This document shows positions 1 to 8,299 of a stretch of DNA of 64,000 nt, in pieces. Both the position numbers and the translations under genes were made by a program. The stretch is from Terrabacter sp. Ter38. GTDB lineage: Bacteria > Actinomycetota > Actinomycetes > Actinomycetales > Dermatophilaceae. The first letter of the stretch is position 1. Each line of letters opens with the position of its first letter. The notes beneath the pieces were generated by a model. That model had not been told where the DNA came from, made no database searches, and was given only the letters and a program-made list of their open reading frames with translations. The DNA is taken from positions 1 to 64,000 of the forward strand of contig NZ_JALJRZ010000004.1 in the NCBI RefSeq assembly GCF_024519435.1, in the 5' to 3' direction.

Positions 1-55
1 AGCGCCGATGGTACTGCACTGGTGACGGTGTGGGAGAGTAGGACGCAGCCGGACA
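1..55 (+). rRNA. rrf: 5S ribosomal RNA, 3' end only
   Basis: The first ~55 bases match the 3' third of an actinobacterial 5S rRNA (the GCCGATGGTACTGC block, then the GGGAGAGTAGGACGC block and the CCGGAC closing strand). The 5' two thirds lie outside the window, so an rRNA operon presumably ends here. A strong hairpin follows within ten bases. Exact 3' end is estimated. Confidence 0.85.
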
Positions 56-63
56 ACCATTCA

Positions 64-98
64 CGACAACCCCGCCAGCACACCTGGCGGGGTTGTCG
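64..98 (+). terminator. rRNA operon terminator hairpin
   Basis: Perfect 15-bp inverted repeat (64-78 with 84-98) around the loop CACAC, directly after the 5S rRNA. No T-run follows, as is common in high-GC actinobacteria. It also insulates the convergent repressor gene at 155. Confidence 0.85.
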
Positions 99-154
99 CA
101 TGTCCGCATCCATTCACGCCACCAGAGCGCCTCTCCCGACGGAAAGGCGCTCTG

Positions 155-1345
155 TCAGTGTCCGAGCACTCCAGCCGGGTCGCGGACGAGCTCGTCGAGG
201 GCGAGCAGGGCCGCGCCCGTCGCGCCGGGCGCGGGGTCGTCCGAGGCGATGACGACGCGGGGACTGACCCAGCGCCCCGCCAGCACCCGCCGGCCGAGGA
301 TCTCCTCGACCTCCGGGGTGAGCAGGTCACCCACCTGCGCCAGGTGTCCGCCGAGGACGACGGTGGGGATGTCGAGGACGTTGACGACACCCGCGAGGGC
401 GACTCCGAGAGCCCGGGCCGCCGATCGCGTGGCCGCCCGCGCCTTCGCGTCGCCGGCCCGGGTCCGCGCCGCCAGCTCGGACGGCGTGGTGGACGCGTCG
501 AGCCCCGCGGCACAGAGCATGGCGAGCCTGCCGGCATACTGCTCGAGGCAGCCGGTTGAGCCACAGCGGCAGGGGGGTCCGTCCGGGTCGACGCAGACGT
601 GGCCGATCTCCCCGGCCCAGCCGTGGCGGCCGCTCATGACCACGCCGTCGACGACGACCGCGCCGCCGATGCCGACCTCGCCGCTGAGGTAGACGAAGTC
701 CTGAGGCCGGCTGGCGCGCCCCGGCGCCGGATGGGCGTATGCGTGCGCGGCGAGGTCGGCCTCGTTGCCGATGCGCAGCGGCAGGCCTCCGAGGGCGGCC
801 TCGAGCGCAGCGCCGGGAACGACGTCCTCCCAGCCGAGGTTCGGGGCGCTGAGCAGGCGACCGGACTCGCCATCGACGATGCCGGGCAGCGCCAAGCCGG
901 CGCCGACGACGCGGCAGCCCGGGGGAGCCGTCCCGAGGACCCGGGCGGCCATCGTCCGCAGACGGCGGAGGGCGCCCCCGGGTCGTGAGCCGGCGAGGTC
1001 GGCGGTCACGAGCCGCTCGGCGAGCACCGCCCCCGTCAGGTCGACGAGGCGTACCGCGAGGTGGCCGACCCCGACCTGCATGCCGAGCGCGGCGAATCGA
1101 CCGCTCGATGCCGTCAGTGGGGTGGCCGGCCGACCCGGACGCCCGGGCCCGCCCACGACCGACTCGACCTCGTCGAGGATCCCGCCGGCGACGAGCTCGT
1201 CGACGAGGCGCGAGACCGTCGAGCGGGTCAGGGAGCTGGCGGCCGCGACGGCCGCGCGCGACGGCGCGGTGTCGGCGGCGAGGACGGTGCGCGCGACGAG
1301 GGCGAGGTTCGCGTGGCGCAGGCTCGCCTGGCGCAGGTTGGCCAT
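155..1345 (-). CDS. ROK-family transcriptional repressor, XylR-like
   Basis: 396 aa, normal ROK repressor length. The N-terminal ~75 residues form a winged helix-turn-helix (TRSTVSRLVDELVAGG); the rest is the sugar-kinase-like ROK fold, with the zinc signature CRCGSTGCLEQ near residue 260. Family members bind DNA and release it with a sugar ligand. It is divergent from xylose isomerase with only 65 bp between the start codons, so xylose-responsive control of xylA and itself is the natural inference. The name xylR would fit but I leave the symbol empty because ROK repressors of other sugars look alike. Confidence 0.9.
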   Translation of the reverse strand: MANLRQASLRHANLALVARTVLAADTAPSRAAVAAASSLTRSTVSRLVDELVAGGILDEVESVVGGPGRPGRPATPLTASSGRFAALGMQVGVGHLAVRLVDLTGAVLAERLVTADLAGSRPGGALRRLRTMAARVLGTAPPGCRVVGAGLALPGIVDGESGRLLSAPNLGWEDVVPGAALEAALGGLPLRIGNEADLAAHAYAHPAPGRASRPQDFVYLSGEVGIGGAVVVDGVVMSGRHGWAGEIGHVCVDPDGPPCRCGSTGCLEQYAGRLAMLCAAGLDASTTPSELAARTRAGDAKARAATRSAARALGVALAGVVNVLDIPTVVLGGHLAQVGDLLTPEVEEILGRRVLAGRWVSPRVVIASDDPAPGATGAALLALDELVRDPAGVLGH

Positions 1346-1371
1346 GCCTTGACCCTAGCCGGTCCACGACG

Positions 1372-1392
1372 TAAGTTGCATGACAAAACTAA
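1372..1392. promoter_or_regulatory. candidate ROK repressor operator between repressor gene and xylA
   Basis: TAAGTT (1372-1377) and AACTAA (1387-1392) form an imperfect inverted repeat with a 9-bp spacer. It is the only AT-rich patch in the 65-bp divergent intergenic region. Position and TTAGTT-type arms suit a ROK operator. The assignment to this repressor is inference. Confidence 0.4.
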
Positions 1393-1410
1393 TCTCGTCA
1401 AGGAGTCGCA

Positions 1411-2589
1411 ATGACGCGCCAGCCCACCCCCGACGACAAGTTCTCCTTCGGTCTGTGGACCGTCGGTTGGACCGGCACCGACCCCTTCGGCGGGCCGACG
1501 CGTCCCGTCCTCGACCCGTGGGAGTACTCCGACAAGCTCGCCGAGCTCGGCGCCTGGGGCATCACCTTCCACGACAACGACGTCTTCCCCTTCGACGCCG
1601 ACGACGCGACCCGCGCCCGCATCACCGGCCAGCTCAAGGACGCGACCGACCGCGCCGGCCTCACCATCGAGATGGTCACGACGAACACCTTCAGCCACCC
1701 CGTCTTCAAGGACGGTGGTCTCACGGCCAACGACCGCGGCGTGCGCCGCTTCGGCCTGCGCAAGGTGCTCCGCGCCGTCGACCTGGCCGCCGAGATGGGC
1801 GCCTCGACCTTCGTCATGTGGGGCGGTCGCGAGGGCAGCGAGTACGACGGGTCGAAGGACCTCCACGCCGCCTTCGACCGGTACAAGGAGGGCCTCGACA
1901 CCGTTGCCGGCTACATCAAGTCCCAGGGCTACGACCTGCGGATCGCCTTGGAGCCCAAGCCGAACGAGCCGCGAGGCGACATCTTCCTCCCGACCGTGGG
2001 GCACGCGCTGGCCCTCATCGCCGAGCTCGACCACGGCGACATCGTCGGCCTCAACCCCGAGACGGGGCACGAGCAGATGGCGGGCCTCAACTACACGCAC
2101 GCGCTCGGCCAGGCGTTGTGGAGCGACAAGCTCTTCCACATCGACCTCAACGGCCAGCGCGGCATCAAGTACGACCAGGACCTCGTCTTCGGGCACGGTG
2201 ACCTCGTCTCGGCGTTCTTCACGGTCGACCTCATCGAGAACGGCTTCCCGGGCGTGCCCGACGGGCCGCGCTACACGGGGCCGAGGCACTTCGACTACAA
2301 ACCGTCGCGCACCGAGTACATGGACGGCGTGTGGGAGTCGGCCAGCGCGTGCATGGCGATGTACCTCCTGCTCGCCGAGAAGGCCGCCGCCTTCCGCGCC
2401 GACCCGCGCACCGCGGAGGCGTGGGCGTATGCCGGCGTGCTCGGCCTCGCCGAGCCGACCCTGGCTGCGGGGGAGTCGCTCGAGGACTTCCTCGCGACGG
2501 ACGACGGCTTCGACGCGGAGAAGGCCGCCGAGCGCGACTACGGCTTCGTCCGGCTCAACCAGCTCGCGCTCGAGCACCTCGTCGGCTGA
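1411..2589 (+). CDS. xylA: xylose isomerase
   Basis: 392 aa, the actinobacterial class I length. It interconverts D-xylose and D-xylulose in the cytoplasm using two divalent metal ions. The catalytic block FHDNDVFPF places His54 and Asp57 exactly where Streptomyces enzymes have them, and the fingerprint MWGGREG follows near residue 138. Start ATG 1411 has AAGGAG at 1400-1405. No xylulokinase or xylose transporter lies beside it, so xylulose phosphorylation must be encoded elsewhere. Divergent from the ROK repressor. Confidence 0.96.
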   Translation: MTRQPTPDDKFSFGLWTVGWTGTDPFGGPTRPVLDPWEYSDKLAELGAWGITFHDNDVFPFDADDATRARITGQLKDATDRAGLTIEMVTTNTFSHPVFKDGGLTANDRGVRRFGLRKVLRAVDLAAEMGASTFVMWGGREGSEYDGSKDLHAAFDRYKEGLDTVAGYIKSQGYDLRIALEPKPNEPRGDIFLPTVGHALALIAELDHGDIVGLNPETGHEQMAGLNYTHALGQALWSDKLFHIDLNGQRGIKYDQDLVFGHGDLVSAFFTVDLIENGFPGVPDGPRYTGPRHFDYKPSRTEYMDGVWESASACMAMYLLLAEKAAAFRADPRTAEAWAYAGVLGLAEPTLAAGESLEDFLATDDGFDAEKAAERDYGFVRLNQLALEHLVG

Positions 2590-2625
2590 GGCACCCGGGC
2601 GCGGCCCTGGGCCGGCGCTGACGCG

Positions 2626-2985
2626 TCAGTCGACGCAGAGACAGAAGGGGTGGCCGGCAGGGTCGAGGAAGACGCGGAACGAGGTGCCCGGCTGGTTCTC
2701 GTGCTTGGTCGCACCGAGCGCGAGCACCTCCGGCTCGGCCGCGTCGAGGTCCTCGACCATGACGTCGAGGTGCATCTGCTGCGGCACGACCTGGCCGGGC
2801 CACCGGGGCGAGCTGAAGTCCTCGACCTGCTGGAAGCAGATGCACTGTCCCGTCTCCGTGTCGCGGATCTCGCCCCACCCGTCGGACGCCTTGACCGTCC
2901 AGCCGAGCAGGGTGCCGTAGAAGGTGGCGAGTGCCTCTGCGTCGGGGCAGTCGATGACGAAGCTGGGGTAGCGAGCGATGGCCAT
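2626..2985 (-). CDS. VOC-family (glyoxalase/bleomycin-resistance fold) protein
   Basis: 119 aa, one vicinal-oxygen-chelate domain: beta-strand start [21 protein letters not shown], central [14 protein letters not shown], and the closing [10 protein letters not shown]. This family includes metal-dependent lyases, dioxygenases and antibiotic-binding proteins; the substrate cannot be read from sequence. It converges on xylA with a 36-bp gap. A second, unrelated VOC gene lies at 23491. Confidence 0.85.
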   Translation of the reverse strand: MAIARYPSFVIDCPDAEALATFYGTLLGWTVKASDGWGEIRDTETGQCICFQQVEDFSSPRWPGQVVPQQMHLDVMVEDLDAAEPEVLALGATKHENQPGTSFRVFLDPAGHPFCLCVD

Positions 2986-3091
2986 GGCGAGAACGCTACG
3001 ACCTCTCCCGGACGGAAGGCGTCCGTATGCCGTGGCTCCTTTCCCGTCCCCGTGGCGGTCCGGCGTCGGCGGACCTCGCTACCCTCGGAGC

Positions 3092-3436
3092 ATGGGGCAC
3101 CGCATCTTCACCACCTCCGTCGCGTCGGTCTACCCGCTCTATGTCACGAAGCTCGAGCGCAAGGGTCGGAGCAAGGCCGAGCTCGACGAGGTGATCGAGT
3201 GGCTGACCGGCTTCGACGACGCTGAGCTTAACCAGCACCTCGCCGCCGAGACGACCTTCGAGGACTTCTTCGACCAGGCGCACCTCAACCCGAACGCGTC
3301 CGCGATCACCGGCGCCGTCTGCGGCATCCGCGTCGAGGAGGTCGAGGACCCGCTCATGCAGAAGATCCGCTACCTCGACAAGCTCGTCGACGAGCTCGCC
3401 AAGGGCAGGGCGATGGAGAAGGTCCTCCGGGCCTGA
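3092..3436 (+). CDS. DUF2200 family protein
   Basis: 114 aa. The start [18 protein letters not shown] is the conserved family N-terminus, so ATG 3092 is preferred over in-frame starts upstream. The family is small, cytosolic and widespread, with conserved blocks [18 protein letters not shown] and TFEDFF. No function is established. A bidirectional hairpin follows. Confidence 0.88.
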   Translation: MGHRIFTTSVASVYPLYVTKLERKGRSKAELDEVIEWLTGFDDAELNQHLAAETTFEDFFDQAHLNPNASAITGAVCGIRVEEVEDPLMQKIRYLDKLVDELAKGRAMEKVLRA

Positions 3437-3453
3437 TGCGGCGAGCTCGCACA

Positions 3454-3493
3454 GCACGAAGGTGGCCCTGCAAGAGCGGGGCCACCTTCGTGC
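3454..3493. terminator. bidirectional terminator hairpin
   Basis: 15-bp perfect stem (3454-3468 with 3479-3493), 10-base loop, placed between the convergent ends of the DUF2200 gene (3436) and the DUF4386 gene (3521). Confidence 0.8.
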
Positions 3494-3520
3494 CGTGCTG
3501 TCGTGGCCGTGCACCGGGGG

Positions 3521-4270
3521 TCAGCCGGCGTCCCGAGCCTGGAGCGCCGCGACCGCCTCGGGGCGGAAGCCCTTGAACGTCATCCAGATGCCGACGCTGA
3601 GCTCCCAGGCCGCGATGGGCAGGGTGAGCAGGAACGAGGCCGTCGAGACCTGGTCGAAGATGCCGAAGAGGTTCGCGACGAACGCGGCGAACAGCAGGGG
3701 CGCACCGACGAGGCCGATGGTCGGGATGATGCGGGGCACGAGGCGCGAGCGGTAGAGCAGGGTGCCGAAGAGCAGGGCGTTGAAGACCGGCATCAGGCCG
3801 GGGCCGAAGAGGAAGGTCCAGTTGCGGACCTCGACGAGGGCGTTGGCCGTGACGGTCAGCGCGGCCGGGTCGGCACCGGAGGTGGCGAAGTCCTGGCGCA
3901 TCGTGACGACGGCGAGCAGGCTGACGACGCCGATCATGACGACGGCGGCCTCGACGAGCCGGGAGGTCACGAAGCCGAGGGCCATCGACCCGTTCTGGCG
4001 CTTGACCACCGAGTAGACCGCCACCGCCGAGCCGATCGCCGTGAGGGCGTTGACGGCGTCGAGCAGGCAGCCCCACAGCACGCGGGTGTCCTGGCCGGCG
4101 CCGGTGACGTAGGCGGCGTCGCTGAGCACCGGCCCGATGAGGATGAGGGCGGGGATCGAGGAGAGGAAGGTGAGCAGGTAGAAGATGCCTGCCGCTCGGG
4201 CGTGCTTGCGGGTCGGGTCCGGGGCGGCCCCGGACGGGTGGATGGCTCGGGTGGGTGCGGTGGTGGTCAT
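3521..4270 (-). CDS. DUF4386 family integral membrane protein
   Basis: 249 aa with about six hydrophobic segments, beginning with the family hallmark AAGIFYLLTFLSSIPA (residues ~26-41). Short charged N-terminus, no cleavable signal. Function of DUF4386 is unknown; members often sit beside regulators. Here it is the last gene of an operon: its ATG follows the stop of the upstream small gene by a single base (TGA-C-ATG), which implies translational coupling. A second DUF4386 gene occurs at 52712 under a TetR regulator. Confidence 0.85.
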   Translation of the reverse strand: MTTTAPTRAIHPSGAAPDPTRKHARAAGIFYLLTFLSSIPALILIGPVLSDAAYVTGAGQDTRVLWGCLLDAVNALTAIGSAVAVYSVVKRQNGSMALGFVTSRLVEAAVVMIGVVSLLAVVTMRQDFATSGADPAALTVTANALVEVRNWTFLFGPGLMPVFNALLFGTLLYRSRLVPRIIPTIGLVGAPLLFAAFVANLFGIFDQVSTASFLLTLPIAAWELSVGIWMTFKGFRPEAVAALQARDAG

Positions 4271-4271
4271 G

Positions 4272-4559
4272 TCAGGCTCCTGTGGGTGTGGTGTCGGGGT
4301 GGCGGGGTGGGCACGGCTCGGCGGCCTCGACCTGTCGGACGGAGACGAGCGGCAGGCCGATGTCGCGCATCCGGAGCAGCAGTCCGTGCAGGGCTGCCTG
4401 GTCGACGACGGGACCCACGAGTCGGGTGAGGCCGTGACCGGTGGTCAGGGTCATGCCCTCGAAGGTGGCGGCCCATCGCTCGTCGAGCCGGCCCTGGAGG
4501 CGGATCTCGTACCACCCGGCTCCGTCCGGGTCGGTGGCTGCGGTGTTCATGTCCCGCAC
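4272..4559 (-). CDS. small hypothetical protein in the LAL operon
   Basis: 95 aa (92 if the second Met is used). No signal peptide or membrane segment. The middle (WYEIRLQGRLDERWAATFEGMTLT...GLTRLVGPVVDQAALHGLLLRMRDIGLPLVSVRQVE) looks like a compact ligand-binding or antisigma-like ferredoxin fold. Comparable small proteins sit between LAL regulators and DUF4386 genes in other actinobacteria, which supports it being real; this is from memory of family context. Function unknown. Confidence 0.75.
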   Translation of the reverse strand: MRDMNTAATDPDGAGWYEIRLQGRLDERWAATFEGMTLTTGHGLTRLVGPVVDQAALHGLLLRMRDIGLPLVSVRQVEAAEPCPPRHPDTTPTGA

Positions 4560-4675
4560 GCTAGGAGCCGACGTGGTGAGCGCGGATCACCTCATGTGGT
4601 GAGCGACGTGGTGATCTCCCGCCCGACTCGCCAGACCCGCCGGCACCTGTCGGCGAGCGCGCGGACCACGGGGGC

Positions 4676-7366
4676 TCAGAGCAGTCCGAGCTCGCGCGCC
4701 CTCGTCACCGCCGCCCGCCGCTCGTTGACGCCGAGCTTGGCGTAGACGTTCTTCGTGTGCGTGCGCATGGTGTTGAGCGAGACGTAGAGCTCGCTCGCGA
4801 TCGCCGGCCCGCTGAGGTCGCTGGCCAGCAGCCGGAGCACGTCGAGCTCGCGGGAGCTCAGCCGGTCGACGAGGCCCTCCCGCCGCGGCTCCGGGCCGGC
4901 GCCGGTGAGCGCGTCGAGGAGGCGTCGGGGATAGCGCCACGTCGGGTCGCGCTCGACGATGGCGGCGAGCAGGTCGGCCATCGGCGCGCCCTCACCGACG
5001 AAGACCCGGGCGTAGCCTCGCGGCTCGGCCTGCCGCAGCGCGCGCGAGAGGGTGTCGAGCGCCGGCTGGAGGTGGCGCCGCCCGGGGACGTGGAGGGCGA
5101 GTGCCTGCACCGCAAGGATCTCGATCAGGGTCCCGGTGCGCCCACCCTCCTCGGCTGCGACCCGCAGCCGGTCGAGGAGCCCGACTGCCGCAGCGCGCGC
5201 CGTCCCGTCGCCGTCCTTCTGGTGCAACAGGATCCGGGCGAGCGTGAGGTGCTCGAACTCGCGCACGTAGGTCAGGTCGTCGTCCGCCGTCAGCTGCCGG
5301 GCGCGAGCCCAGTCACGGGCCTCGTCGACGCGGCCCTGCCGCACGAGCACCCGCGCCCGCTGCGCCGCGACCGGGCACACGTCCGGCGAGAAGTCGCCGA
5401 CGTAGACCCGCTCGGCCTCCTCGAGCAGGGTCACCGCGCCGGAGAGGTCCCCGTCGGCCTCGGCGAGCCGTGCCCGGGCGACTCGCCACCGGTAGGGGTG
5501 CTGCGGCAGACCGAGGCCCTCACCGAGCGCGGCGACCTGATCGAGGTAGGCCGTGGCCGCGGCGATCTCGCCTCGCTCCAGCGCGACCTGGCTCAGGCCG
5601 GTGAGCATGTCGGCCTCGCCGCGCAGGGGGCCGTCGACCTCGTGGACCGAGGCGAGCCGGAGCGCCTCCCGGTAGGTGCGCTCCGCGTCGTCCAGCCGCC
5701 CCTGGGTGACGCGCAGGTCGCCGAGCGTGATGGAGCAGCCGAGCACGTCGGAGATGTTGCCGGCGCGCTCGAGGCCGGTGACGGCGAGCGAATACGCCCG
5801 GTGCGCCGACTCGAGGTCCCCGCCGGCCCAGGAGGCGAGGCCGGACAGGGCGGCCGCCGCCGCGACGGTGAGGTCGTCGCCGGGGGCGGCTCGCGCGATC
5901 GCGAGATCGGCGTGGGCGACGGTGCCGGCCGCGTCGCCGCCGACGAGCGCGAGGGCTGCGCGGTAGGTCTCCATCGCCCCGGGCACGCGGGCCAGCTCGT
6001 GCTCCTCGAGCACGACGAGGTCGGCGGGTGGCTCGGCCAGCACCTGCTCGAGCTCGTCCAGCCGCCCCGGGACCGTCCGGAGATCGCCCAGCGACATCAG
6101 CGACCCGATGAAGCCGACCGCGAGGACGGGTCGGCGGCGCACCAGATCGGCCGGGAGGACGTCGACCCAGCCGCGCACCGTCGCCTCCTGCCGCTGGCGC
6201 AGCAGGCCGATGGCCGACCGTTCCATGATGTCGGCGGCGAGCTCGACGTCACCGGCGGCGACGGCGTGCCGGACCGCGAGCACCGGCTCGGCGTCGACGG
6301 CATACCACCGGGCGGCCCGGCGGTGCAGGTCGGCGACCCGGTCGGGAGCCTCGGTGGCGAGGTGGGTGCGCAGGACCTCGGCGAAGAGGTGGTGGTAGCG
6401 GTACCAGTGACGGGTGCCGTCGAGCGGCACGACGAAGAGGTTCGACCGGTCCAGGTGCTCGAGCATGGCGCGCCCGTCGTCCTGCTGGGTCACGGCGTCG
6501 CAGAGGGAGCCGCTGAGCCCTTCGAGGATCGAGGTCTCGAGCAGGAAGCGCCGGACGTCGGCGGACTGTCGGCCGATGACCTCCTCGACGAGGTAGTCGA
6601 CGAGGTAGCGGTCGTCACCGGCGAAGCCTCCGATGAAACCGGCCACGTCCTCGCGGTCGGTGAGCGAGAGGGCGGCCAGCTGCAGCGCCGCGATCCAGCC
6701 CTCCGTGCGCGCCTCGAGGGCCGCGATGTCGCTGGTCGTCAGGTCCAGGCCGGCGACGCCGTTGAGGTATGCCGCGACCTCCTCGATGGTGAAGCGCAGA
6801 CCCGCTGCGCGCACCTCGGCGAGCTCACCGCGCGCTCGCAGCCGCGCCAGCGGGAGGGCCGGGTCGGCTCGGGTGCTGATGACGAGGTGCACGTGGGGAG
6901 GCAGGTGCAGCAACAGGAAGGCGACGTCGTCGGCAATCGCCGGGCCGTCGGCCAGGTGGTAGTCGTCGAGGACGAGGTCGACCTCCTCGAGCCGGGCGCT
7001 GAGCTCGTTGAGCACGAGCGTGAGAACGGCCTCGACGGGCGGGTTCGCGCTGCGCAGGAGGGCCAGCGCGCCGGCACCGACGCCGGGGGCGGCACCGTCC
7101 AGGGCGGACACGACGTAGCTCCAGAACGCCGTGGGCTGCTGTTCGGTCCCCTCGAGGGACACCCAGGCGACGGCGCGTCCGGCCGTCCGGGCTGCGTCGG
7201 CCCACGAGGCCAGCAGGGTGGTCTTGCCGAAGCCGGGAGGTGCGGAGACCAGGGTCAGCCGCGGGGGTGACGTCCGCGCCCGGCCGTCGACGAGCCGTGG
7301 CCGGGGGACGAGCCCCCGGCGTACCTCGGGGATGTGCAGCTTGGTCAGTACCAGCGGGTTCGGCAT
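4676..7366 (-). CDS. LuxR-family LAL (MalT-like) ATP-dependent transcriptional regulator
   Basis: 896 aa. Order: STAND-type NTPase with Walker A SAPPGFGKTT (residues 41-50, Lys48) and Walker B VDLVLDDYHL (~130), winged-helix and TPR-like helical middle (~370-800), and C-terminal LuxR helix-turn-helix (LSSRELDVLRLLA...LNTMRTHTKNVYAKLGV, last 60 residues). MalT-type regulators oligomerise on inducer and ATP binding and activate promoters. First gene of the operon with the small protein and DUF4386 gene, so these are its likely co-regulated partners. The 116-bp gap after it holds no gene I can support. Confidence 0.92.
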   Translation of the reverse strand: MPNPLVLTKLHIPEVRRGLVPRPRLVDGRARTSPPRLTLVSAPPGFGKTTLLASWADAARTAGRAVAWVSLEGTEQQPTAFWSYVVSALDGAAPGVGAGALALLRSANPPVEAVLTLVLNELSARLEEVDLVLDDYHLADGPAIADDVAFLLLHLPPHVHLVISTRADPALPLARLRARGELAEVRAAGLRFTIEEVAAYLNGVAGLDLTTSDIAALEARTEGWIAALQLAALSLTDREDVAGFIGGFAGDDRYLVDYLVEEVIGRQSADVRRFLLETSILEGLSGSLCDAVTQQDDGRAMLEHLDRSNLFVVPLDGTRHWYRYHHLFAEVLRTHLATEAPDRVADLHRRAARWYAVDAEPVLAVRHAVAAGDVELAADIMERSAIGLLRQRQEATVRGWVDVLPADLVRRRPVLAVGFIGSLMSLGDLRTVPGRLDELEQVLAEPPADLVVLEEHELARVPGAMETYRAALALVGGDAAGTVAHADLAIARAAPGDDLTVAAAAALSGLASWAGGDLESAHRAYSLAVTGLERAGNISDVLGCSITLGDLRVTQGRLDDAERTYREALRLASVHEVDGPLRGEADMLTGLSQVALERGEIAAATAYLDQVAALGEGLGLPQHPYRWRVARARLAEADGDLSGAVTLLEEAERVYVGDFSPDVCPVAAQRARVLVRQGRVDEARDWARARQLTADDDLTYVREFEHLTLARILLHQKDGDGTARAAAVGLLDRLRVAAEEGGRTGTLIEILAVQALALHVPGRRHLQPALDTLSRALRQAEPRGYARVFVGEGAPMADLLAAIVERDPTWRYPRRLLDALTGAGPEPRREGLVDRLSSRELDVLRLLASDLSGPAIASELYVSLNTMRTHTKNVYAKLGVNERRAAVTRARELGLL

Positions 7367-7434
7367 CGCCCCTCATTCGCCGCGCGGCGATCCTCAGGCC
7401 AGTAGAGCACGGAACGGTGTGGTGGTCGGCCGAC

Positions 7435-8184
7435 TCAGTGCGTCTCGGAAGACCTGGTGCGGGAGGTCGGGCGCGAGGTCGGTCGCGTGGTCGGTCGGGA
7501 AGCCTTCGGGCGGGTCACTCGGGCCTCGAGCGCGTCGAGGACGAGGTCGAGGCCGTAGTCGAACTCCAGGCCGAAGGCGTAGCCCGGCTGCAGGACGTGG
7601 CCGGTCGTGAACTCGAGCAGGTTGGGGTAGTCGGCGGCGAGGTACTCCAGCATCATCGACTCGGCCACCTCGCCGACCGTCTCCGGGCCGTTGATCGGCA
7701 ACGAGGCCTCGGACATGGCGAAGCCGTAGACGTAGGAGTCGATGAGGGCGTACGCGTGTGCCGTCAGCTCGAGCGAGAAGCCGGCGCCGCGGAGGCAGCC
7801 GATGACGGCGTCGAGGTGACGCAGGGTCGCCGGGCCCGGGCTCGTGCGTGACTGCAGCAGCGGGATGGCCCACGAGTGGCGGCGCAGGACCGTGCGCGCG
7901 GACGCGCAGCGGCCGTGCATATCCGCACGCCAATCCCCTTCTGCTGCAGGCAGGTCCATCTCGCCGAAGACGCGGTCGACGATGCCGTCGATGATCTCGT
8001 CCTTGCCCCCGACGTAGTGGTATATCGACATCGGCTTGGTGCCGAGCTGCTCGGCGACGGCACGGATCGTCAGCGCGCCGAGCCCGCCCTCGTCGGCGAC
8101 GCGCATGGCCCCGTCGAGCACCCGGTCCCGGCTCAGCGCCGCGCGGGTCGTGGGCGCGGGGCTGCCGCCTTTGCTCGTCGCCAC
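7435..8184 (-). CDS. TetR/AcrR-family repressor with TetR C-terminal domain type 1
   Basis: 249 aa. Helix-turn-helix in residues ~25-70 (LTIRAVAEQLGTKPMSIYHYVGGKDEIIDGIVDRVF), then the ligand-binding helical domain typical of classical TetR. The last ~25 residues are a Pro/Arg/Ser/Thr-rich tail of no clear fold. Divergent from the MDR oxidoreductase at 8300, with two perfect palindromes in the gap, so it probably represses that gene and itself. The C-terminal domain (RRHSWAIPLL...SRTSPGPATL) closely parallels the TetR at 53535, so the two are paralogues. Confidence 0.92.
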   Translation of the reverse strand: MATSKGGSPAPTTRAALSRDRVLDGAMRVADEGGLGALTIRAVAEQLGTKPMSIYHYVGGKDEIIDGIVDRVFGEMDLPAAEGDWRADMHGRCASARTVLRRHSWAIPLLQSRTSPGPATLRHLDAVIGCLRGAGFSLELTAHAYALIDSYVYGFAMSEASLPINGPETVGEVAESMMLEYLAADYPNLLEFTTGHVLQPGYAFGLEFDYGLDLVLDALEARVTRPKASRPTTRPTSRPTSRTRSSETH

Positions 8185-8226
8185 GTCGTGCCTCTCGTCG
8201 CTCGTCTCGCTGGTCCTAGCCAGCGT

Positions 8227-8262
8227 CGTACTAAGTACGCTATCGTTATCGTACTAAGTACG
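8227..8262. promoter_or_regulatory. tandem TetR operators
   Basis: The same perfect 13-bp palindrome CGTACT-A-AGTACG occurs at 8227-8239 and 8250-8262, centres 23 bp apart (about two helical turns). Flanking bases extend the symmetry over the whole element (GCGT at the left edge, ACGC at the right). It lies between the divergent TetR (start 8184) and oxidoreductase (start 8300) genes, so one repressor can block both promoters. Confidence 0.85.
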
Positions 8263-8299
8263 ACGCGACCGACGCGCCGCTGACGATGGAGAAGCAGTC

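Noticed and set aside
2618-2629. CTGACGCGTCAG palindrome between xylA and the VOC gene
   Set aside because: It is a 12-bp palindrome without a loop that extends into the VOC stop region; too short for a terminator and wrongly placed for an operator.
4757-7270. A very long open frame on the plus strand opposite the LAL regulator
   Set aside because: It is the antisense shadow of the 4676-7366 gene; GC-rich third positions remove stops on the other strand. No motifs, Glu/Gly/Arg-rich composition.
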